A program made the position numbers and the translations under genes. Below, one piece after another: positions 57,957 to 64,000 of a stretch of DNA of 64,000 nucleotides. The DNA comes from Micromonospora sp. C31 (GTDB lineage Bacteria; Actinomycetota; Actinomycetes; Mycobacteriales; Micromonosporaceae). The first letter of the stretch is position 1; each line of letters opens with the position of its first letter. The DNA lies in contig NZ_JAGPXN010000001.1 of assembly GCF_018070575.1 (NCBI RefSeq), positions 806,001 through 870,000 of the forward strand. Direction: 5' to 3'. Below the pieces are notes generated by a model, which searched no databases, had not been told where the DNA came from, and saw nothing but the letters and a program-made list of their open reading frames with translations.

Positions 57957-58886
57957 ATGTCGTACGTCGACGCCGAGATCGCGAGCCAGCCCGACTGCTG
58001 GCGGGAGGCGGCGCGACTCGCCGCCACCGCGACGAACCACCTCCCCCGCCCCGGGGAGCGGGTCGCCGTCGTGGGCTGTGGCACGTCGTGGTTCATGGCG
58101 ATGGCGTACGCGGCCCGCCGCGAGCACCTCGGCCAGGGCGAGACCGACGCCTTCCAGGCCTCCGAGTTCCCGACCGGCCGGCGCTACGACCGGCTCGTGG
58201 CGATCACCCGCTCCGGCACCACCACCGAGGTCACCGAGCTGATCGCCGCCCTGCGCGGGCAGGTGCCGACCACCGTCCTGGTCGGCGACCCCGACTCCCC
58301 CGCCGTCGCGCTGGCCGACGCGGCGGTCACCATGCCCTTCGCCGACGAGCGCTCGGTGGTGCAGACCCGCTTCGCGACCACCGCGCTGGCCCTGCTCCGC
58401 GCCCACCTCGGCGACAACATCGACGCGCTCGCCGCCGACGCGGAGGTGGCCGTACGCGCCCCGCTGCCGATCGACCCGACCAGCATCGAGCAGGCCACCT
58501 TCCTCGGTCGCGGGTGGACGGTCGGGCTGGCCCAGGAGGCGGCCCTGAAGTGCCGCGAGGCGGCGACCTTCTGGGCCGAGGCGTACCCGGCGATGGACTA
58601 CCGGCACGGGCCCATCTCGATCGCCGCCCCGGGCCGGCTGGTCTGGGCGTTCGGCGAGCTGCCCGACGGGCTGCCGGCCGACGTCGCGGCGACCGGAGCG
58701 GCGTTCGTGCACAGCCGCACCCACGGCTGCCGCACGGTGCTGGGCAGTTGGGCCGCCGGCCGTACGCCCGTCGACCCGATGGCCGACCTGATCCTGGCGC
58801 AGCGGTTCGCCGTCGCGCTCGCCACCAGCCGGGGCCTCGACCCCGACGCGCCCCGGCACCTGACCCGCTCCGTGGTCCTCGCGTGA
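57957..58886 (+). CDS. SIS-domain sugar-phosphate isomerase/deaminase
   Basis: 309 residues with two SIS domains. VAVVGCGTSWFMAMAYAARRE, ITRSGTTTEVTELIAAL and GRGWTVGLAQEAALKCREAATFWAEAYPAMDYRHGPIS resemble the isomerase half of GlmS and AgaS/GlmD deaminases. Expected to convert an amino-sugar phosphate (for example glucosamine-6-P) to the ketose phosphate with release of ammonia. AGGAG lies 5 nt before the ATG. It is the first gene of a three-gene coupled operon. Confidence 0.87.
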   Translation: MSYVDAEIASQPDCWREAARLAATATNHLPRPGERVAVVGCGTSWFMAMAYAARREHLGQGETDAFQASEFPTGRRYDRLVAITRSGTTTEVTELIAALRGQVPTTVLVGDPDSPAVALADAAVTMPFADERSVVQTRFATTALALLRAHLGDNIDALAADAEVAVRAPLPIDPTSIEQATFLGRGWTVGLAQEAALKCREAATFWAEAYPAMDYRHGPISIAAPGRLVWAFGELPDGLPADVAATGAAFVHSRTHGCRTVLGSWAAGRTPVDPMADLILAQRFAVALATSRGLDPDAPRHLTRSVVLA

Positions 58887-59803
58887 GGTCGCCCGACGTC
58901 GTCGTCGCCCTCGACGTCGGCGGCACCGGGATGAAGTGCGCCCTGGTCCGGCCGGACGGCGCCGTGCTGCGCACCGAGCGGCACCCCACCGAAGCCGGGC
59001 GCGGCCCGGACGCCGTGGTGGAGACCGTCCTGGGGGTCGCCGAGGGGCTCGCCAACCGGGCCCGCGCCGACGGGCACGACCCGGTCGCGGTCGGCATCGC
59101 GGTGCCCGGGGTGATCGACGAGGCGCGCGGGATCGCCGTCTGGTCGGCGAACGTGGGCTTCCGGGACGTACCGCTGCGGGATCTCGCCCACGAGCGGCTC
59201 GGGCTGCCCACGGCGCTCGGCCACGACGTGCGCGCCGGCGGCCTGGCCGAGGCCCGGCTCGGCGCGGGGCGCGACGCCGGGCACGTCCTCTTCGTCGCGA
59301 TCGGAACCGGGATCGCCGCCGCCCACGTGGTCGACGGCACGGCCGCCACCGGCGCGCACGGCGCCGCGGGCGAGATCGGCCACATCCTGGTACGCCCCGG
59401 CGGGCCGCGCTGCGGCTGCGGGCGTCCCGGCTGTCTGGAGGCGGTCGCCTCCGCGTCCGCCATCGGTCGGCGCTACTCGGCGCTGGCGGGCGTGCCGGCG
59501 ACCGCCGCCGAGGTCGCCGACCGGGCGGCGGCCGGCGAGCCGCTGGCGGCGGACGTCTGGCGGGAGGCCGTCGAGGCACTCGCCGACGGCCTCGCCACCG
59601 GTCAGGCCCTCTACGACGTGGCGACCGTCGTGCTCGGCGGCGGGCTCGCACGCGCCGGCGCGCGCCTGCTCGACCCGCTCCGGGCCGCGCTGCACGAACG
59701 GATGACCTTCCACCGGGAGCCGCGCCTGGTCGCGGCGGCCCTCGGCGACGGGGCCGGCTGCCTCGGCGCCGCCCTGCTCGCCCTCGACAGTCTGGAGAAG
59801 TGA
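58883..59803 (+). CDS. ROK-family sugar kinase
   Basis: 306 residues. ATP site ALDVGGTGMKCALV, catalytic GHDVRAGGLAEARLGAG, and the ROK zinc motif GEIGHILVRPGGPRCGCGRPGCLEAVAS with three Cys and one His. By context the substrate is likely N-acetylglucosamine or a related amino sugar. GTGA overlap with the SIS gene and TGATG overlap with nagA. Confidence 0.92.
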   Translation: MRSPDVVVALDVGGTGMKCALVRPDGAVLRTERHPTEAGRGPDAVVETVLGVAEGLANRARADGHDPVAVGIAVPGVIDEARGIAVWSANVGFRDVPLRDLAHERLGLPTALGHDVRAGGLAEARLGAGRDAGHVLFVAIGTGIAAAHVVDGTAATGAHGAAGEIGHILVRPGGPRCGCGRPGCLEAVASASAIGRRYSALAGVPATAAEVADRAAAGEPLAADVWREAVEALADGLATGQALYDVATVVLGGGLARAGARLLDPLRAALHERMTFHREPRLVAAALGDGAGCLGAALLALDSLEK

Positions 59804-60912
59804 TGGCCAACCGGGTGAACGGCAAGGTGGTGACCCCGACGGGCGTGATCCGGCAGGGCTGCGTGGAGGTGGACGAGGGTCGGATCAGGGCAGTCGCCGA
59901 GTACCCGTCCGTGCGCGACGGGCACTGGATCGTGCCCGGCTTCGTCGACATGCACACGCACGGCGGCGGCGGACACACCTTCACCACGGGCGACGCCGGG
60001 CAGGCCCGGCAGGCCGCCGACTTCCACCTGCGGCACGGCACCACCACGCTGCTGGCCAGCCTCGTCAGCTCACCCTTCGTGCTCATGCGTTCGGCCACCG
60101 AGGCGTTCGCCCCGCTGGTCGCCGAGGGGGTGCTGGCCGGGATCCACTTCGAGGGGCCGTATCTCTCCTCCGCCCGCTGCGGCGCGCAGAACCCCGAGTA
60201 CCTGCGCGACCCGTCCACCGACGAGCTGGCCGAGCTGATCGAGCTGGGCGACGGGGCCGTCCGGATGGTCACCCTCGCCCCGGAACGGGACGGCGCCCTT
60301 GAGGCGGTCAAGCTGCTCACCGCGCACCGGGTGGTCGCCGCCGTCGGCCACACCGACGCCACGTACGACGAGACCCGCGCCGCCGTCGCGGCGGGCGCGA
60401 GCGTCGGCACCCACCTGTTCAACGGGATGCGGCCGGTGCACCACCGCGAGCCCGGTCCCGTGGTGGCCCTGCTGGACGCCCCGAGCGTGGTCTGCGAGCT
60501 GGTCGCCGACGGTGTGCACCTGCACGACGGGACGCTGGGCTTCGTCACGTCGACGGCGGGCCCCGAGCGGGCCGCCCTGATCACCGACGCGATGGCCGCC
60601 GCGGGCATGGCCGACGGCGAGTACGACCTCGGCGGCCAGACGGTCACGGTGGCGGACGGCGTGGCCCGGCTGGCCCGCGACGGCGCGATCGCGGGCAGCA
60701 CCCTGACCATGGACGCCGCGCTGCGGCACGCGGTGGCCGCCGGAATCCCGATCGCGGACGCCGTCCGGATGGCGTCCACCACCCCGGCCCGCGCGATCGG
60801 CCTCGGCGACCAGTTGGGCGCGCTCCAGGTCGGGCTCCGAGCCGACCTGGTGGTGCTCGACGACGACCTGAACGTGGTCCGGGTGATGCGCGGCGGCTCC
60901 TGGGTGGAGTGA
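59803..60912 (+). CDS. nagA: N-acetylglucosamine-6-phosphate deacetylase
   Basis: 369 residues of the amidohydrolase fold. IVPGFVDMHTHGGGGHTF, the metal Glu in GIHFEGPYLSSARCGAQNP, VGHTDATYDE, GTHLFNGMRPVHHREPG and ALITDAMAAAGM with the catalytic Asp are all present. It removes acetate from GlcNAc-6-P, giving glucosamine-6-P for the SIS deaminase. Its ATG overlaps the kinase stop by one base. Confidence 0.95.
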   Translation: MANRVNGKVVTPTGVIRQGCVEVDEGRIRAVAEYPSVRDGHWIVPGFVDMHTHGGGGHTFTTGDAGQARQAADFHLRHGTTTLLASLVSSPFVLMRSATEAFAPLVAEGVLAGIHFEGPYLSSARCGAQNPEYLRDPSTDELAELIELGDGAVRMVTLAPERDGALEAVKLLTAHRVVAAVGHTDATYDETRAAVAAGASVGTHLFNGMRPVHHREPGPVVALLDAPSVVCELVADGVHLHDGTLGFVTSTAGPERAALITDAMAAAGMADGEYDLGGQTVTVADGVARLARDGAIAGSTLTMDAALRHAVAAGIPIADAVRMASTTPARAIGLGDQLGALQVGLRADLVVLDDDLNVVRVMRGGSWVE

Positions 60913-61376
60913 CGCCGATCGCGGCGGCGGCGATCGCGGCGGCGGGGAAAGCTGGCAGCCCGGCGGCAACGTCCATTGCCGGGCAGTCGGGCAGCCGGGC
61001 GACCACCGTCGCCGAGGCTGTCGAGCTGCCCGCCGGTGTGCCACCTCGGCGCTGTCGAGCTGCCCCACCGGTGAGACCACGCCGCCACCGCCGTCCCGGT
61101 CCAGTGATGGTTGCGGCGACTGGTGCTGGTCGTGGTGACGGAGCGGAGGACGCCGCCGGGTCTGCCCCACACACAGGGGCAGCTCGACAGTGCCCGGGCC
61201 GCGAACCCTCGCCCCGGCCGGAATCGATGCGCCCCGGTGTACCGCCACGCTGAACCGGCCGCTCGACCGCGCCCGGCCGGACCGGGACGACCACACCGGG
61301 CCGGCCACACCAGGCCTCGGCGTGATCGGTCATGGTGCCATCCACAGCGCCGGGACGGCGCCGAGCACGGCTGGGT
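60913..61376. other. 464-bp gene-free region with dispersed repeats
   Basis: No credible gene on either strand. It contains CTGTCGAGCTGCCCC at 61052-61066, its exact inverse complement at 61176-61190, and a one-base variant at 61018-61032. CCCCACACACAGGGG-type dyads also occur. It separates the convergent nagA and DUF4032 genes. Confidence 0.7.
61018..61190. repeat. dispersed 15-mer repeat family, inverted pair
   Basis: Three copies of CTGTCGAGCTGCCC[CG]: 61018-61032 and 61052-61066 on the plus strand, 61176-61190 on the minus strand. A further minus-strand copy is at 30952-30966. The inverted pair could fold into a stem with about 110 nt between the arms. Confidence 0.7.
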
Positions 61377-62588
61377 TCAGCCGGTGGTGGGGACCTCGAC
61401 GCCGAGTACCGCCTGCTCGTCCGGGCGGTGCACCAGCACGTCGGAGAGGAACGACTGCACGGCCGGGGCCATCCCGACGTCCCGGCCGGCCCGCTCGGAG
61501 AGCAGCCACTTGTGCTCGATGATCTGCGCGAAGAGCTCCTGCGGCTCCAGCTTGCGGCGCAGGTGCGCCGGCACGGCCCGGACCACCGGCTCGAAGACCT
61601 CGGTCAGCCAGCGGTGCGCGGCCTGCTGCTCGTCGGTCAGGTAGCTCTCGGCACGGTAGGCGTCGAGGTCGTTCAGCAGTTGCCGGGCCTGGTTCTCCTC
61701 GGCGTCCAGGCCGGTCAGGCGCAGCAGCCGCCGGGTGTGGTAGCCCGCGTCGACCACCTTCGGCCGGATCAGGTACCGCCCGTTGTCGATCGTGGACATG
61801 GCCACCTCGGCGACGTCGAAGCCCAGCTCGTTGAGGCGGCGGATCCGCCCTTCGATGTCGTGCCGGGCCTCCCGCTCGACCTGCTGCTCGTAGGTGATCT
61901 CGTGCCACAGCCGCTCGTAGCGCTGCACGACCTCCTCGCAGACGACCTCCGGGTCGATCGACTCGTGCAGCAGTCCGGCGGCCTGGAGGTCGAGCGCCTC
62001 GCCGAAGATGTTGACCCGGGCGATCTCCAGGTCCTCGCCGCGCTGCCCGCTGGACAGCGACTGGTGCAGCGCCCCGGTCTCGGCGTCCACGAGGTAGGCG
62101 GCGAACGCCCCGGCGTCCCGGCGGAACAGGGTGTTCGACAGCGAGCAGTCGCCCCAGAAGAAGCCGGTCAGATGCATCCGGACGATCAGGGCGGCGAGCG
62201 CGTCGAGCAGTCGGCCCATCGTCTCCGGGCGCAGGGTGTGCGAGAAGAGCGCCCGGTAGGGCAGGGAGAACTGCAGGTGCCGGGTGATCAGCACCGACTC
62301 GAGGGGTTCCCCGTCGTCCGTCTGCCGGTCGGCGACGATCGCCACCGCCTCGACCGACGGGAAGTCGATCCGCTCCAGGGCGCGGAGCAGGTCGTACTCC
62401 CGCTCGGCGATCCGCTCGCGGGTCTCCTTGAACGCGTAGACGTACTCACCCAGCCGGACGAAGCGGACGATGTGCCGGGAGATGCCCTGCGGCAACGCCA
62501 CCAGGTGTTGCGCAGGCCACTCCTCCAACGGAGTCGACCAGGGGAGGTCGAGCAGCGCCGGGTCCACGAGGGCCGAGGTGATCCGCAC
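61377..62588 (-). CDS. DUF4032 protein (kinase-like fold)
   Basis: 403 residues. ITSALVDPALLDLPWSTPLEEWPAQHLVALPQGISRHIVRFVRLG starts the family domain; the middle has a kinase-like stretch MHLTGFFWGDCSLSNTLFRRDAGAFAAYLVDAETG, in which the HxxxxxGDxxxxN and DxET motifs resemble aminoglycoside or lipopolysaccharide kinases. The C-terminus matches DUF4032. The substrate is unknown. GTG at 62588 is chosen by the domain start; a GTG two codons earlier is possible. Confidence 0.85.
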   Translation of the reverse strand: MRITSALVDPALLDLPWSTPLEEWPAQHLVALPQGISRHIVRFVRLGEYVYAFKETRERIAEREYDLLRALERIDFPSVEAVAIVADRQTDDGEPLESVLITRHLQFSLPYRALFSHTLRPETMGRLLDALAALIVRMHLTGFFWGDCSLSNTLFRRDAGAFAAYLVDAETGALHQSLSSGQRGEDLEIARVNIFGEALDLQAAGLLHESIDPEVVCEEVVQRYERLWHEITYEQQVEREARHDIEGRIRRLNELGFDVAEVAMSTIDNGRYLIRPKVVDAGYHTRRLLRLTGLDAEENQARQLLNDLDAYRAESYLTDEQQAAHRWLTEVFEPVVRAVPAHLRRKLEPQELFAQIIEHKWLLSERAGRDVGMAPAVQSFLSDVLVHRPDEQAVLGVEVPTTG

Positions 62589-62700
62589 GGGCACAAGTCT
62601 GACGGGTTCCCCCCGCCGAGCGCCTCCCTTCGTGGCTCGGCACACAGGCGCCCCCGGCCCGTCCGGTGCCGACGCCGGCAGGGGCCGGTAGCGTGACGGG

Positions 62701-63468
62701 GTGCGCGAGACCACGACGGTACGGGGAAAGGTCCAGCTCCGGCCGGTCCGGCCGGCCGGCTGGTGGTTCGACGCGCTGCTGCTCACCGCGCTGGTCGGGA
62801 TGACCGTGGCCCTCGCCAACGAGAGGCTCTTCGGGATCGACCGGGCGGTCGCCGACTGGTCGCAGGCGCACCGACCGACGGCCGCGCACTGGACGGCGGT
62901 GATCCTCAACTACCTCGGTCAGGGCACCCCGTTGACGCTGATCGCCCTGGGGCTCGCGGTGCTGCTCGCGGTGCGGCTGGGATCCGTACGACCGGTGCTG
63001 CCGCCCGTGCTCGCCTTCGCCCTCACCTTCCTCACGATCGGCCCGCTCAAGGTGTGGACCGCCCGGCCCGCGCCCAGCGCGAGCATCAAGGACCCCTTCC
63101 TGCCCGCCGAGCGGACCCTCCCGCTGTTCCAGGACGAGCTGCCGCTGCGGTTCGCCCAGTCCTACCCCTCCGGCCACGTCGCCAACGCGATCGTCTGGTA
63201 CGGCGTCATCGCGCTGCTGCTCGCCCCGCTGCTGCGCACGTACGGCCGCAGCGTGCCGCCCCGACTGGTCGCCGTGGTCCGGGTGGTGCCGCCGCTCGTG
63301 GTGCTCTGCACCACCACCTACCTGGGCTGGCACTGGCTGACCGACTCGGTCGCCGGGCTGCTGCTCGGGCTCCTGCTCGACCGGTTGCTGCACCGGGTGC
63401 CGTGGGACGACCTGCCGCTGCCGGGGGCGCCGCGGGACTGGCACCGTCCGTTCACCCGCGCCCCCTAG
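62701..63468 (+). CDS. PAP2-family membrane phosphatase
   Basis: 255 residues with six membrane helices. The three phosphatase motifs are KVWTARPAP, YPSGHVAN and TTYLGWHWLTDSVAG. It probably dephosphorylates a lipid phosphate or polyprenyl pyrophosphate at the outer face of the membrane. TAGCGT (62689-62694) ends 6 nt before the GTG, suggesting a leaderless mRNA. Confidence 0.9.
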   Translation: MRETTTVRGKVQLRPVRPAGWWFDALLLTALVGMTVALANERLFGIDRAVADWSQAHRPTAAHWTAVILNYLGQGTPLTLIALGLAVLLAVRLGSVRPVLPPVLAFALTFLTIGPLKVWTARPAPSASIKDPFLPAERTLPLFQDELPLRFAQSYPSGHVANAIVWYGVIALLLAPLLRTYGRSVPPRLVAVVRVVPPLVVLCTTTYLGWHWLTDSVAGLLLGLLLDRLLHRVPWDDLPLPGAPRDWHRPFTRAP

Positions 63469-63477
63469 GGTCTCGCC

Positions 63478-64000
63478 GTGGATCAACTGGCGCGCCGGCT
63501 CGGCGCGAAGGACGCGGTGGTCATCGGTCTGGGGTCGATGCTCGGCGCGGGCGTCTTCGTGGTCTTCGCGCCGGCCGCCGCGGCGGCCGGCGGGGCCGGG
63601 CTGCTGGCGGCCCTCGTACTGGCCGGTCTCATCGCCTTCTGCAACGCCACCAGCTCGGCCCGGCTCGCGGCCCGCTACCCGGAGTCCGGCGGCACCTACG
63701 TGTACGGGCGGCAGCGGCTCGGCCCGTTCGCCGGGTTCCTGGCCGGCTGGGGTTTCGTCGTCGGCAAGACGGCGAGCTGCGCGGCGATGGCGCTGACCAT
63801 CGGGGCGTACCTCTGGCCGGGGCAGGCGCGGCTCGTCGCCGTCGGCGCGGTGCTGGCGGTGACCGCCGTGAACCTGCGCGGCATCGGCAAGACCGCGACC
63901 GCGACGAAGGTGCTGGTCGGCGTGGTGCTGGCGGTGCTGACCCTGGTCGCGGTGGCCGGCGCGGTCGGCGGCGACGTCGCGCTCGACCGGCTCGGCGACC
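63478..64000 (+). CDS. APC-family amino acid permease, N-terminal part (truncated by window edge)
   Basis: 174 codons visible. LGAKDAVVIGLGSMLGAGVFVVFAPAAAAAGGAGLL is the first helix of the APC fold with its unwound GSMLGAGVF segment, followed by YPESGGTYVYGRQRLGPFAGFLAGWGFVVGK. The family imports amino acids or amines with protons. The TAGGGT box (63466-63471) overlaps the stop codon of the PAP2 gene and ends 6 nt before the GTG. Confidence 0.88.
   Translation, partial: MDQLARRLGAKDAVVIGLGSMLGAGVFVVFAPAAAAAGGAGLLAALVLAGLIAFCNATSSARLAARYPESGGTYVYGRQRLGPFAGFLAGWGFVVGKTASCAAMALTIGAYLWPGQARLVAVGAVLAVTAVNLRGIGKTATATKVLVGVVLAVLTLVAVAGAVGGDVALDRLGD

Overview
This is a chromosomal window from a high-GC actinobacterium, most likely Micromonosporaceae (Micromonospora or a close relative). 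That placement is an inference. It rests on very high GC with strong third-position bias, many genes whose start codon sits 6-8 nt after a TANNNT box (leaderless mRNAs), a complete conservon (cvnABCD), a Streptomyces-type gas-vesicle cluster, CIRCE-controlled groEL, and dispersed palindromic repeats that I recall as typical of the group. I see no rRNA, tRNA, CRISPR array, transposase or prophage. The window opens inside an ECF41 sigma factor and ends inside an APC permease.

0-20 kb is mixed housekeeping: DUF402 and DinG-like helicase, AI-2E-type permease, an orphan GroES-like protein, a PrsW-like protease, an EamA exporter and MocR regulator with overlapping divergent start codons, a FUSC membrane protein, an HD hydrolase, a DUF4031 protein, a GlcD-type flavoprotein, GlpD, a subtilase fused to a polytopic membrane domain, a dienelactone hydrolase with an ArsR-type regulator, and a tandem GNAT protein. 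20-32 kb holds groEL under two CIRCE operators, a Pro-rich membrane protein, a cold-shock protein, two GNAT genes, orphan paaN, a zinc-ribbon threonine synthase under a SAM riboswitch, a DoxX protein and two lipoproteins. One of the GNAT genes has a long structured 5' leader.

32-44 kb holds a hydrolase/ABC-ATPase fusion with its permease, an extracellular sensor protein translationally overlapping a conservon (NIT-HAMP-kinase, roadblock, DUF742, small GTPase), a hypothetical protein and a CDC48-like AAA ATPase. 44.4-50 kb is a compact ten-gene gas-vesicle operon (gvpY-like, gvpZ-like, A, F, G, O, J, L, S, K) read on the minus strand. It is preceded by a sequence matching the actinobacterial sigma-B type promoter (GTTT-N15-GGGTAC). 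A similar sequence (GAAT-N15-GGGTAC) precedes a second minus-strand operon at 51.8-53.7 kb encoding small membrane/stress-type proteins (DUF883-like, holin-X-like, DUF3618), next to a PP2C-like phosphatase. The two operons may therefore share a general-stress regulon.

54-64 kb holds a DUF3263 protein, an ABC exporter pair, a DeoR-family regulator divergent from an amino-sugar operon (SIS isomerase/deaminase, ROK kinase, NagA), a repeat-rich intergenic region, DUF4032, a PAP2 phosphatase and the truncated permease.

The items I consider most worth checking are the structured leader at 27.6-27.8 kb, the SAM riboswitch on a zinc-ribbon ThrC, the shared sigma-B-like promoters, the hydrolase-ABC fusion, and the back-to-back leaderless starts at 8061/8062. 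All family assignments come from reading motifs by eye; no database search was run.
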